Shown here in pieces: positions 1-8,370 of a stretch of DNA of 64,000 bases. Position 1 is the first letter of the stretch, and the number at the start of each line of letters is the position of its first letter. Source of the DNA: Hydrogenophilales bacterium (GTDB lineage: Bacteria; Pseudomonadota; Gammaproteobacteria; Burkholderiales; Thiobacillaceae); assembly GCA_016703155.1 (NCBI GenBank), contig JADJCP010000004.1:124001-188000 (forward strand). Reading direction: 5' to 3'. The translations under genes and the position numbers were made by a program. The notes beneath the pieces were generated by a model. It was not told the origin of the DNA. It saw only the letters and a list, made by a program, of their open reading frames with translations, and did no database searches.

Positions 1-1122
1 GACATGGTTGAGCAAGCGCCAGTAGTCCTCGGATTTCATGTCCAGGGCGATCTTCGCGGTGGCGACATTGCTGGACACCATGATCGCCTCGGCGACCGAG
101 AGGTTGCCCTTGGGATGCACGTCGGCAATGCGCTTGTCGCCGACCATGAACCAGCCGGGGCCGGTGTCGATGCGTGTTTCCGGCGTGACCGTGCCGGCTT
201 CGAGGGCGGCGGCGACCAGGAAGGGCTTCATGGTCGAGCCCGGCTCATAGACATCGCTCACCGCGCGGTTACGCGAGCGCCCGCGCGTCATGGTCGTCCG
301 GTTGTTGGGATTGAATGCCGGCAGATTCACCAAGGCGAGAACCTCGCCGGAGCGCACGTCTAGGACGATGATGGCGCCGGCCTGCGCCTGGTTGCGCGTC
401 AGTGCGTCGGCCAATTCGCGGTAGGCCAGGTACTGCAATTGCAGGTTGATGCTCAAAGTCAGGTCGCGGCCATGCTTGGGCAGGCGCAGCAGTTCCAGAT
501 CCTCGACGGTGTTGCCCAGGCGGTCCTTGAGGACACGCTTGGCACCGGGCTCGCCCTCCAGCCAGGATTGGTAGACAAACTCCAGCCCTTCCAGACCACG
601 GTCCTCAACTCCGGTCACGCCCAGCACCTGGGCCATGACCTCGCCGGAAGGGTAATAGCGACGATACTCGGGTGTCGTGCTCAGGCCTTTGATGCCGAGC
701 GCCGTGATGCTCGTTGCGATTTCCGGCGGCAACTGCCGGCGCAGGTAGACGAAGCTCTTCTTCTTGTCGCTGAAGTCGCGCCGCAATTCGTCCGGGTCGA
801 TATCCAGCAGCGTCGCCAGCGCCTGGATCTGTTGCGGCGTCGCCTGCGCTTCCTGGGGGTTGATCCAGACCGACTCCACGGGCGTACTGATGGCCAGTGG
901 CTCGCCACGCCGGTCGGTAATCATGCCGCGGTGCGCGGGGATCTCGACGACCCGATTGGCGCGCTTGCCGCCCTCCTTGTTGAGGAAATCGGTTTGCCAG
1001 GTCTGGAGATAGGTGGCGCGCGCCGTCAGCGCGGCGAAGCCGCCGAACAGCAGGATCATGACGACACGCATGCGCCAGCGTTGCAAGTCGATCCGCAGCA
1101 GCGGGTTGGCGCTTTTTTTCAT
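1..1122 (-). CDS. ftsI: Peptidoglycan D,D-transpeptidase FtsI (PBP3), C-terminus beyond window
   Basis: Division-specific class B penicillin-binding protein that cross-links septal peptidoglycan in the periplasm, anchored in the inner membrane. About 373 residues are visible; the C-terminal part with the KTG motif lies beyond the left edge. Near residues 20-40 there is one hydrophobic segment (VVMILLFGGFAALTA), followed by a PBP dimerisation domain. The transpeptidase active-site serine is in STMK near residue 295, within the context EPGSTMKPF, and an SSN motif follows, as in E. coli PBP3. The start ATG at 1122 overlaps the ftsL stop by 4 nt, giving translational coupling in the dcw order mraZ-rsmH-ftsL-ftsI. 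Confidence 0.95.
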   Translation of the reverse strand, partial: MKKSANPLLRIDLQRWRMRVVMILLFGGFAALTARATYLQTWQTDFLNKEGGKRANRVVEIPAHRGMITDRRGEPLAISTPVESVWINPQEAQATPQQIQALATLLDIDPDELRRDFSDKKKSFVYLRRQLPPEIATSITALGIKGLSTTPEYRRYYPSGEVMAQVLGVTGVEDRGLEGLEFVYQSWLEGEPGAKRVLKDRLGNTVEDLELLRLPKHGRDLTLSINLQLQYLAYRELADALTRNQAQAGAIIVLDVRSGEVLALVNLPAFNPNNRTTMTRGRSRNRAVSDVYEPGSTMKPFLVAAALEAGTVTPETRIDTGPGWFMVGDKRIADVHPKGNLSVAEAIMVSSNVATAKIALDMKSEDYWRLLNHV

Positions 1123-1394
1123 GGCTGCGCCGTCCCTGGGCTCAGAACCTGGATGCGTTCGGCACTGGGTATCGCCATGCCGAGGTGGTCGCGCGCCACC
1201 TGTTCGATGCGACCGTGCATCGCCCAGGTGCTTTGTTCCAGTTGCAGACGGCCCCACTCGATGTCGAGGTCGCGGGTGCGTTTTTCCTCGGCTTGCAGCT
1301 CTATAAACGATTTGCGCGCCTGATGGCGCGCGCTGACAACGGCGAGGGCGCAGGTCATCAACACCAGCGCCAGGATGATATTCAGCCTGAGCAC
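1119..1394 (-). CDS. ftsL: Cell division protein FtsL
   Basis: Small bitopic divisome protein that forms the FtsQLB complex and helps activate FtsW/FtsI. It has 91 residues, the usual length. A short cytoplasmic start leads straight into a membrane helix (LNIILALVLMTCALAVVSA, residues 4-22), then a periplasmic heptad-type coiled coil (about 27-65) and a short tail. Sequence similarity in this family is low, so the call rests on size, topology and position between rsmH and ftsI. It overlaps rsmH by 13 nt upstream and ftsI by 4 nt downstream, so the genes are probably cotranscribed and translationally coupled. Confidence 0.9.
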   Translation of the reverse strand: MLRLNIILALVLMTCALAVVSARHQARKSFIELQAEEKRTRDLDIEWGRLQLEQSTWAMHGRIEQVARDHLGMAIPSAERIQVLSPGTAQP

Positions 1395-2320
1395 GCGACC
1401 TCCTGGCGCTCGGCGCTACGCAGCACGGCGCTGCGCGCACGCGGATTGCGGGCGATTTCGGCGGCGCCCGGCCGGACCGCCTTGCCGACCAGACGCAGCC
1501 GCCCGGGCGCGATGCGGTCGGCGGTCACCGGAATCTCCGGCGGCAGTTCCTCGCCACGCGCTTCGCCACGCAGGTAGCGTTTGACGATGCGGTCTTCCAG
1601 GGAATGAAAACAGATCACAACGATTCGCCCGCCGGACTTGAGCAGATCAACGCCACGCGGCAGCGCCGCCTCAAGCTCTTCAAGTTCATGGTTAACGTGA
1701 ATCCGGATAGCCTGAAACGTCCGGGTCGCCGGATCCTGGCCGCGTTCGCGGGTGCGCACGGCGCCGGCGACGATCTCGGCGAGCTGCCGTGTGCGCGTGA
1801 GCGGTTCGACGCCGCGTGCCGCAACAATCGCCCTTGCAATCGACTTAGCAAACCGCTCCTCACCATAATCTCTGATCACCCTCGCGATATCGTCCTGTTC
1901 CGCCTGGTTCAGCCACTCAGCCGCGCTCAGGCCGCGGCTGGTGTCCATGCGCATGTCGAGCGGGGCATCATGACGAAAGCTGAAACCCCGCTCCGGCGTA
2001 TCGATCTGCGGGCTGGATACGCCGATATCCAGCAATAGCCCATCCACGGCCTGTATCCCATGCGCTTTCGCGACGTCGTCCAGTTCACTGAACGCCGCGT
2101 GGACGATGCGAAAGCGCTCATCCTCTATCAAGCCACCGGCACGCACGGCCTCCGGATCCCGATCCAGCGCCAGCAACCTGCCGGCCGGGCCCAGCCGGCT
2201 CAGAATGGCCCGGCTATGCCCACCGCGTCCGAACGTGGCGTCGATGTACACGCCATCCGGTTTGATGTTCAGTGCCTCGATCGCTTCTTCCAGCAACACG
2301 GACACATGTCCGTCGCTCAC
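1382..2320 (-). CDS. rsmH: 16S rRNA (cytosine-1402 N4)-methyltransferase RsmH (MraW)
   Basis: S-adenosylmethionine-dependent methyltransferase that modifies N4 of C1402 in 16S rRNA at the ribosomal P site. It has 312 residues, the normal length. The conserved N-terminus HVSVLLEEAIEAL is followed by the SAM-binding motif DATFGRGGHS (about residues 28-37), and LLLDIGVSSPQID and the C-terminal RIVVICFHSLEDRIVK are diagnostic of the family. Its partner for the ribose methyl on the same base, rsmI, lies at 8371-9231. It overlaps the mraZ stop by 4 nt and ftsL by 13 nt. Confidence 0.97.
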   Translation of the reverse strand: MSDGHVSVLLEEAIEALNIKPDGVYIDATFGRGGHSRAILSRLGPAGRLLALDRDPEAVRAGGLIEDERFRIVHAAFSELDDVAKAHGIQAVDGLLLDIGVSSPQIDTPERGFSFRHDAPLDMRMDTSRGLSAAEWLNQAEQDDIARVIRDYGEERFAKSIARAIVAARGVEPLTRTRQLAEIVAGAVRTRERGQDPATRTFQAIRIHVNHELEELEAALPRGVDLLKSGGRIVVICFHSLEDRIVKRYLRGEARGEELPPEIPVTADRIAPGRLRLVGKAVRPGAAEIARNPRARSAVLRSAERQEVACSG

Positions 2321-2790
2321 AACGAGAAATCCTTGAGCTCATCCGGTATCTCGCCATTGCGCATGGCCTCGTCGAGCAAGGCCGGAATCTCGTTGGCCGC
2401 GTCGATCTGGCGTTCCCAGTCGGCGGCGCTCCATATCTCGAACTTGTTGCCCTGACCGACCAGAACGACATCCTTGTCCAGGCGCGTCCGCTCGCGCAGC
2501 GGCGCCGGCAGCAGAATGCGTCCCGCCGAGTCCATTTCCAGATCGGAGGCGGTGCCGACCAGGATGCGCGCCAGTTTCCGGCTGGTGACATTGAAACTGG
2601 GCAGGGCATTGAGCTTGCGCTCGATGGGTTCCCATTCGGGGAAGGGGTAGAGCAGCAGGCAACCGGAATGCGGATCTAGGGTCACAACCAGCCGTCCGCC
2701 GCAGCGCTCCATGAGCACTTCGCGGTATTTGGTCGGGATCGCCAGACGGCCTTTGCCGTCCAGGGCTATGGGTGAGAGACCTCGAAACAT
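2317..2790 (-). CDS. mraZ: Transcriptional regulator MraZ
   Basis: DNA-binding regulator of the dcw cluster with two SpoVT/AbrB-type domains; it binds direct repeats in its own promoter. The start chosen is the ATG at 2790, giving 157 residues beginning MFRGLSPIALDGKGR, the conserved MraZ N-terminus. The reading frame stays open upstream, but that extension runs through the operator repeats and is not likely to be translated. The second domain carries DSAGRILLPAPLRE (about residues 86-99), a repeat of the first domain's DGKGRLAIPTKYRE. It is the first gene of the operon and overlaps rsmH by 4 nt. Confidence 0.96.
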   Translation of the reverse strand: MFRGLSPIALDGKGRLAIPTKYREVLMERCGGRLVVTLDPHSGCLLLYPFPEWEPIERKLNALPSFNVTSRKLARILVGTASDLEMDSAGRILLPAPLRERTRLDKDVVLVGQGNKFEIWSAADWERQIDAANEIPALLDEAMRNGEIPDELKDFSL

Positions 2791-2814
2791 CGCCGTTTGA
2801 ATAGCGTCGGGTGT

Positions 2815-2850
2815 TGCCACTCGACTCCACTTTCCTCCACTTTCCTCCAC
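2815..2850 (-). promoter_or_regulatory. MraZ operator (four direct repeats)
   Basis: On the minus strand GTGGAG occurs at 2850-2845, 2840-2835 and 2830-2825, and a fourth GTGG at 2820-2817, with an exact 10-nt period. Helically phased GTGG repeats upstream of mraZ are the known binding site of the MraZ ring. The array lies between the predicted promoter and the mraZ start, so autorepression of the division cluster is expected. Confidence 0.85.
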
Positions 2851-2858
2851 ATTGATGC

Positions 2859-2888
2859 ACTATAGAGACGGGAAGTCAGCCAAGTCAA
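2859..2888 (-). promoter_or_regulatory. Sigma-70 promoter of the mraZ division operon
   Basis: On the minus strand a TTGACT -35 element (2888-2883) and a TATAGT -10 element (2864-2859) are separated by 18 nt. Both are close to consensus. They lie directly upstream of the MraZ repeats, so transcription should start within or next to the operator. Confidence 0.7.
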
Positions 2889-3051
2889 GGCCAATCGGAA
2901 GAAAATTTTCAATGACAACAATGACTTACGTGACACGGCAAAAGCCATGATCACCAATTCAATGAACGGGCTAGAGGTAGAAGTTAAAGTGATTTATTAA
3001 GAGTTTGGCGCAAGCGCCATCGGCCCGGATGGGTCGAGGTATGAAATCCGG

Positions 3052-3442
3052 GGTGGAGTTGGCCGATAAGCCGGGTTCTGTCGTGGGCAATCATTCATCT
3101 GGGACGCCAGTCGCCTGGCGCCTCGTGCAGCCTACCCGCAGGCTCAGCGGACCGCTTCGACGCCTGCCTATTTGGCTTTGCTCCGGGTGGGGTTTAGCGT
3201 GCCGTTCCTGTTGCCAGGAACGCGGTGGGCTCTTACCCGACCCGCCTTGCGGCGGGCCCAGCCGCCCTTGCGGGCAACCGCGCCATTTCAACCTTGCCTG
3301 TGCCTTGCGGCCATCGGCGGTATGCTTTCTGTTCCACTTTCCGTCGTCTCGCGACGCCCAGGCGTTACCTGGCACCCTGTCCTGTGGAGCCCGGACTTTC
3401 CTCTGCCCCCGAGGGAACAGCGATTGCCTGGCCAACTCCGGG
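3052..3442 (-). ncRNA. rnpB: RNase P RNA (bacterial type A)
   Basis: Catalytic RNA of RNase P, which matures tRNA 5' ends. Read on the minus strand it begins near 3440 with GGAGTTGGCCAGGC, followed by the universal core GAGGAAAGTCCGGGCTCC. It ends near 3053 with the conserved segment AGAACCCGGCTTATCGGCC. The ends pair as helix P1 (GGAGTTGGCC with GGCCAACTCC). The roughly 390-nt length fits type A molecules. Apparent reading frames across this stretch are not genes. Confidence 0.95.
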
Positions 3443-3446
3443 ACAG

Positions 3447-3452
3447 AGTATA
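3447..3452 (-). promoter_or_regulatory. Likely -10 element of rnpB
   Basis: TATACT on the minus strand lies about 7 nt upstream of the predicted RNase P RNA 5' end, the right place for a -10 box. No convincing -35 element is visible 17 nt further upstream. Confidence 0.5.
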
Positions 3453-3605
3453 GGCCCTGATGCGGGGTTGATATAGCTTGCGATGCGTTGCACCGATAAT
3501 CCCGGCCAAGCGCCCGAGAATCCCGGTGGCTATGTGGCGCGCCTTTACGGGGCATCCGCGAGTGGTCTACCCTTGAAGGCCAAGCGTATCGGTTGACCGA
3601 CCCCT

Positions 3606-4271
3606 TTGCGTCTGACAAAACTCCAATTCGCTGCTCTATCCAGTCTCTGTGTCGCCGGGCTGCTCGCGGCGCCGAACGTCGATCGCATTCAGGAACTGGC
3701 GCAGCAGCGCTATGGGCAGCGCGGGTTACAGGCCATGCAAAGCTGGCGCGATCAGGTGAACGCGTTAAAGCGGGCCTCCGAGGAGGATCAGGTCAGGCGC
3801 ATCAACGAATTCGTCAACAAGCGCATCTTCTTCAGCGATGACTTGAGCGTCTGGAACGAAAAGGATTACTGGGCCACGCCCCTGGAGTCGCTCGGCCGGG
3901 GTGCCGGCGATTGCGAAGATTTCGCCATCGCCAAATACATCACCCTGCGAACCCTGGGCGTCGACAACGACAAATTGCGCATGAGCTACGTCAAGGCCCG
4001 CATCGGCGGACCGGGCAGCAAGATCAGCGAGGCGCACATGGTGCTGGGCTACTACCCGACACCGGATTCCGAACCGTATATCCTGGACAACCTGATCGGC
4101 GATGTGCGCCCCGCCTCCAGCCGCTCGGATTTGACGCCGGTATTCAGTTTCAACAGCGAGGGCATCTGGACCGGCACCTCGCCCGCCGCAAGTTCCGCGG
4201 GGAGTGCCACGGCACGCCTGTCGCGCTGGCGGGATGTCATCGCCCGGCTACAAGCCGAGGGATTCGAATGA
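3606..4271 (+). CDS. lapG: Periplasmic cysteine protease LapG (transglutaminase-like)
   Basis: Calcium-dependent periplasmic protease that clips the N-terminus of LapA-type giant adhesins and so releases cells from biofilm. It has 221 residues. A signal peptide covers about 1-22 (TTG start, then LQFAALSSLCVAGLLAA). The BTLCP-family catalytic triad is visible: Cys103 in GDCEDFA, His144 in EAHMVLGYY and Asp161 in ILDN. The inner-membrane receptor LapD, which sequesters LapG when c-di-GMP is high, is the next gene 36 nt downstream. No LapA substrate or LapBCE secretion genes are in the window. The start is uncertain because no clear ribosome binding site precedes the TTG. Confidence 0.92.
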   Translation: MRLTKLQFAALSSLCVAGLLAAPNVDRIQELAQQRYGQRGLQAMQSWRDQVNALKRASEEDQVRRINEFVNKRIFFSDDLSVWNEKDYWATPLESLGRGAGDCEDFAIAKYITLRTLGVDNDKLRMSYVKARIGGPGSKISEAHMVLGYYPTPDSEPYILDNLIGDVRPASSRSDLTPVFSFNSEGIWTGTSPAASSAGSATARLSRWRDVIARLQAEGFE

Positions 4272-4307
4272 ACCCAACCAACCCTTCATGTATCAGGAGT
4301 CTCGACC

Positions 4308-6230
4308 ATGTCTCTGTTTAGGCAACTTTGGCTAAGCATCATCGCCCTGACGGTATTTGTCTTTCTGGGCAGCTTTCTGGTCAGCGTCCTGTCCGCGCGC
4401 AATTACCTGGAGGAGCAGTTACTGATCAAGAATGGCGACAATGCCGCCGCGCTGGCCCTTTCCCTGTCGCAACTTCAGGAAAAGGACCCGGTCACCGTGG
4501 AATTGATGGTCGCCGCCCAGTTCGACACCGGCCACTACCAGGAAATCCGGCTGATCGACCCGCACAAGCAGCTCATCGTCGAGCGGCGTGACGATGCCCC
4601 GGTGAGCGGCGCCCCGGCCTGGTTCGTGAAGCTGCTGCCGATCCGGGTCCAGCCGGGTATCGCCCAGGTTCAGGATGGCTGGCGCCAGTTCGGCACGGTG
4701 TCGGTGCTCAGCCACAGCCAGTTTGCCTACCGTGAGTTGTGGCGCGGTGCCTGGGGCATGGTGCTCTGGTTCCTGCTGGCCGCGGTCATCGCCGGGATCA
4801 TCGGCACGTGGTTGTTGCGCTTCATCACCCGGCCCTTGAATCAGGTTGTCGATCAAGCGAACGCGCTGACCGAGCGCCGCTTTACCACCGTCCCGGAGCC
4901 CAAACCGACGGAATTGAAGAGTGTGGTGCGTGCCATGAACAGCATGGTGGAGCGGATCCGGCAGATGTTCGCCGAAGAGACGGCACGTCTCGCCGATCTG
5001 CGGGCACGCTTGAACCGCGATGCGGTGACGCAGTTGCATAACCGGGAGTACTTCATGGGCCGGCTGCGCGAGGCGCTGGAAAGCGACGACTCGGCGCCGG
5101 TCGGGACGCTGCTGCTGCTGCGTCTGAAGAACCTCGGCGAGATCAGCAACCGCCTCGGGCGCCAGGGCACCGACAGACTGTTGTGCGACATCGCCGCGGA
5201 GTTCAGAACACTGTGTGGCGGCCATGAAAAATGGTTGCCCGCGCGCCTCAATGGGCCGGACTTCGCCATCCTCGCGCAGAACCAATCCGACCCGGCGGCC
5301 CTGGCCAGTCAGCTCGCCGAAGCGATAACCAGGCTGCAGGAAGGGAGCTATCCCCAGGTCAGCGAGCTGTTTTCCATTGGCGCCTTGCGCTATCAGCGCG
5401 GCGATGTCATCAGCGCGCAGTTGGCCGGTGTCGATCAGTTGCTCGCCCAGGCGGAACTGAAGGGCGCGAACATATGGCAGGCCAGCGAGGACGAAACCCT
5501 GGTCGGCGCGGCCCTGCCCGCCGAGGTTTGGCGTGACCTGATCTGCGGGGCTTTGAGCGATAACCGCATCAAGCTGATCAATTTCCCGGTGGTCGACGCC
5601 CAAGGGACGAGCGCGCTGCATCATGAAGGGGTTGTGCGTTTGCAGACCGAAGCCGACGGTCCGTGGCGCCCGGCGGGTGATTTCATGCATTTCGCGGTAC
5701 GTCTGAATCTGACAACTTCTCTGGATTTGGGGGTCGTCCGCCTGGCTCTGGAAGAGCTACGTCAACGTGCCGGCAATTTCGCCGTCAACCTGAGCGCCGA
5801 GACCGTCGCCGACTGGGCGTTCCACCGCCAGCTCATCAATTTGCTCAAGGGTCAGGGAGAGTTGTGCCAACGGCTCTGGGTCGAGGTTCCGGTCTACGGC
5901 GCGGTGAACCATGTCGAGGCGTTCCGCGAACTTTGCCTGATCTTGAAGCAATTGGGCTGCAAGGTGGGTCTTGAACAGTTCGGCCGCAAGCTTTCCGAGA
6001 TCGACAAGTTCGCCGATCTGGGCATCGATTACGTCAAGGTCGATCCGAGCTTCGTGCGCGGCATCGACACTAACCCCGGCAATCAGGAACTGCTCAAGGG
6101 CGTGTGCAAGATGGTGCATGGCATCGGCATCATGACCATCGCCGTCGGCGTTCAGACCCAGGCGGAACTCGACGCCATCGTCACCCTGGGCTTCGATGGC
6201 GTCACCGGGCCGGCGATCAAGACGGGCTGA
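4308..6230 (+). CDS. lapD: c-di-GMP receptor LapD (degenerate GGDEF/EAL)
   Basis: Inner-membrane receptor that senses cytoplasmic c-di-GMP and in response holds LapG in the periplasm, keeping the surface adhesin in place. It has 640 residues. TM1 is near 8-28, a periplasmic LapD/MoxY-type output domain near 30-145, TM2 near 148-170, then HAMP, GGDEF and EAL domains. Both enzymatic sites look dead: the GGDEF position reads NGPDF and the EAL position reads EGVVR. This matches LapD acting as a receptor and not an enzyme. An AGGAG ribosome binding site precedes the ATG. It ends 7 nt from the convergent pilU. Confidence 0.93.
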   Translation: MSLFRQLWLSIIALTVFVFLGSFLVSVLSARNYLEEQLLIKNGDNAAALALSLSQLQEKDPVTVELMVAAQFDTGHYQEIRLIDPHKQLIVERRDDAPVSGAPAWFVKLLPIRVQPGIAQVQDGWRQFGTVSVLSHSQFAYRELWRGAWGMVLWFLLAAVIAGIIGTWLLRFITRPLNQVVDQANALTERRFTTVPEPKPTELKSVVRAMNSMVERIRQMFAEETARLADLRARLNRDAVTQLHNREYFMGRLREALESDDSAPVGTLLLLRLKNLGEISNRLGRQGTDRLLCDIAAEFRTLCGGHEKWLPARLNGPDFAILAQNQSDPAALASQLAEAITRLQEGSYPQVSELFSIGALRYQRGDVISAQLAGVDQLLAQAELKGANIWQASEDETLVGAALPAEVWRDLICGALSDNRIKLINFPVVDAQGTSALHHEGVVRLQTEADGPWRPAGDFMHFAVRLNLTTSLDLGVVRLALEELRQRAGNFAVNLSAETVADWAFHRQLINLLKGQGELCQRLWVEVPVYGAVNHVEAFRELCLILKQLGCKVGLEQFGRKLSEIDKFADLGIDYVKVDPSFVRGIDTNPGNQELLKGVCKMVHGIGIMTIAVGVQTQAELDAIVTLGFDGVTGPAIKTG

Positions 6231-6237
6231 CGCGAGC

Positions 6238-7368
6238 TTACAAAAGCGACAGATTCTTGGGCTTGTCGAAGCCCTCGATGCCCGGCATATCAAGGTTTTT
6301 GATCATCAGGCGCAGGTCGTTCGACGAGTCGGCGTAACGCAAGGCCACCGCCGGCTCGACCTTGCCCATGGCGACCAGATCGAACAATGATTGGTCGAAG
6401 GTCTGCATGCCCAGATCGCGCGACTTGGCCATGACCGGCTTGATCTCGTGCACCGCGCCACGATGGATCAGATCCTGTACGAAGGGCGTGCCGATCAGGA
6501 TTTCGACGGCCGGTATGCGGCCACCACCGATCTGCGGCACCAGACGTTGCGAGATGATTGCCTTGATGTTGAGCGACAGGTCCATCAGCAGCTGGTCGCG
6601 ACGGTCGCTGGGGAAAAAATTGATGATGCGGTCCAGAGCCTGGTTTGAGTTGTTGGCGTGCAGGGTCGCCAGGCAGAGGTGGCCGGTTTCCGAGAAGACG
6701 ACGGCATGGTCCATGGTGTCGCGTTCGCGGACCTCGCCGATGAAGATGACATCCGGTGCCTGACGCAGGGTGTTTTTCAGGGCGGCGAACCAGCTGTCGG
6801 TATCCATGCCCACTTCGCGTTGCATCACCAGGCAGCCCTTGTGCGGATGCATGAACTCGATGGGATCCTCGATGGTGATGATATGGCCGCGCGAGTTCTC
6901 GTTGCGGTAGTCGATCATCGACGCCAGGCTGGTCGACTTGCCCGAGCCCGTGGCACCGACCATGAGTACCAGACCGCGTTTTTCCATGGCGATGCTTTTT
7001 AGCGTCAGCGGCAGGTTGAGGCTTTCGATGGTCGGAATCTCGGTGTTGATGACCCGCGCCACGAGGCCCGGCGAGCCGCGCTGGACGTAGGCATTCATCC
7101 GGAAGCGCCCGACGCTCGGCATGCCCAGGCCGAAATTGCACTCCTTGGTCTCGCGGAATTCGCCGCGCTGTTTCTCGTTCATGACGCACATGACGATCTC
7201 TTCCACCTGGTCACGGCTTAGTGGCTTGCTGCCGGCCGGTACCATCTCGCCGTGGATCTTGAACGATGGCGGCGCGCCGACGGTGATGAACAGGTCGGAA
7301 CCTTCCTTCTCGACCAGCATGGTCAGCAGGTCCATGACATATTTGAAATACGGGCTGTCGTTTTGCAT
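6238..7368 (-). CDS. pilU: Type IV pilus retraction ATPase PilU
   Basis: Cytoplasmic hexameric ATPase, paralogue of PilT, that helps power retraction of type IV pili. The start at 7368 (MQNDSPYFKYVMDLL) has a GGAGA ribosome binding site and gives 376 residues. The frame is open further upstream but lacks support. Visible motifs are Walker A GATGSGKST, an Asp box, Walker B (DVIFIGEVRERDTM) and the His box HLCLATLHAN. The PilU-type C-terminus (KNLDMPGIEGFDKPKNL) favours PilU over PilT. No pilT neighbour is seen; here it follows pyrC by 13 nt and is probably cotranscribed from rsmI. Confidence 0.93.
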   Translation of the reverse strand: MQNDSPYFKYVMDLLTMLVEKEGSDLFITVGAPPSFKIHGEMVPAGSKPLSRDQVEEIVMCVMNEKQRGEFRETKECNFGLGMPSVGRFRMNAYVQRGSPGLVARVINTEIPTIESLNLPLTLKSIAMEKRGLVLMVGATGSGKSTSLASMIDYRNENSRGHIITIEDPIEFMHPHKGCLVMQREVGMDTDSWFAALKNTLRQAPDVIFIGEVRERDTMDHAVVFSETGHLCLATLHANNSNQALDRIINFFPSDRRDQLLMDLSLNIKAIISQRLVPQIGGGRIPAVEILIGTPFVQDLIHRGAVHEIKPVMAKSRDLGMQTFDQSLFDLVAMGKVEPAVALRYADSSNDLRLMIKNLDMPGIEGFDKPKNLSLL

Positions 7369-7381
7369 GGTTGTCGTCTCC

Positions 7382-8357
7382 CTAGCTGGGTAGTGTCCAG
7401 GCGACGGTTTCACCGGCGCGCAGAGGTATAAGGCGGTCGTTACCGAAATCGAGTTGGCTGGGTACTGTCCAGGCTTGCTTCATCAAGGTGATGGTGGTGG
7501 AGTTACGCGTTCGCGGCCTCGAAGGCCTCGGCGTACAGTTCGATGCCGGCGTGGGCGCTGTAGATGCCGGCGCAGCCGCAGGCGCATTCCTTGGTATCCC
7601 GGGCATGCGGCGCGCTGTCGGTGCCCAGGAAGAATTTCGGGCTGCCCGAGGTGGCGGCCTCGACCAGGGCCCGGCGATGCCGTTCGCGCTTCAGGATCGG
7701 CAGGCAGTAGTAATGCGGCCGGATGCCGCCCTGGAACAGGGCATTGCGGTTGTAGAGCAAGTGATGCGCCGTCAGGGTGCCGGCGACGTTAGCCCCCTGG
7801 GAGCGGACAAAGTCGATGCCTTGGGCTGTCGTGATGTGTTCCAGGACCAGCTTCAGCCTCGGGAAGCGCTGCATCAAGGGCATGAGCACCGTGTCGATGA
7901 ACACCGCCTCGCGGTCGAAGACATCCACCGCCGGGTCGGTGCTCTCGCCATGCACCAGCAGGGGCAGGCCGTGTGCCTCCATCGCGGCAATCGCCGGCCA
8001 GGCCTTTTCGACGGCGCTGACCCCGAAATCGGCATTGGTCGTGGCGCCCGCGGGGTAGTACTTCACCGCGTGGACGAAGCCGCTGGCCCGTGCCCGGGCG
8101 ACCTCCCCGGCCGAGGTGTTGTCCGTCAGGTAGAGCGTCATCAGGGGTTCGAACGGCATGCCGGCAGGCAGGGCCGCGAGGATGCGCGCGCGGTAGTCGG
8201 CGGCCTCGGCCACCGTGCGCACCGGTGGCTTCAGGTTGGGCATGACGACGGCGCGTCCGAAGCGCCGTGCGGTATCGGGCAGCACCGCCGCGAGCGCCGC
8301 GCCATCGCGCAGGTGCAGGTGCCAGTCGTCCGGGCGGGTGAGGGTTATCGTGTCCAT
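7382..8357 (-). pseudogene. pyrC: Dihydroorotase PyrC, broken by a small out-of-frame deletion
   Basis: Dihydroorotase closes carbamoyl-aspartate to dihydroorotate in pyrimidine synthesis. From the ATG at 8357 the frame gives 284 residues with zinc-ligand motifs DDWHLHLRDG and VLEHITT and the catalytic aspartate in FLGTDSAPHA. It then stops at 7503 after YAEAFEAANA. The missing family C-terminus is found just downstream in another frame (7382 to about 7510), reading NSTTITLMKQAWTVP and ending PLRAGETVAWTL. About 20 codons (the FNGP-FYGLP stretch of the family) are missing, and the two parts are one base out of frame. The span of 976 nt plus about 59 nt would restore a normal 344-residue enzyme. 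Either a real inactivating deletion or an assembly fault. It follows rsmI by 13 nt. Confidence 0.85.
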
Positions 8358-8370
8358 GGTCGGTCCAGTG

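Noticed and set aside
3001..3030. Hairpin GGCGCTTGCGCC as rnpB terminator
   Set aside because: The stem is plausible but there is no run of T after it on the minus strand, so support is too weak to list.
3005..3618. Several overlapping reading frames on both strands around 3.0-3.6 kb
   Set aside because: They lie across the RNase P RNA, whose core sequence and P1 pairing are clear.
7382..7606. A 74-codon minus-strand frame taken as a separate small gene
   Set aside because: Its last part is the C-terminus of dihydroorotase; its first part is a shadow of the pyrC frame.
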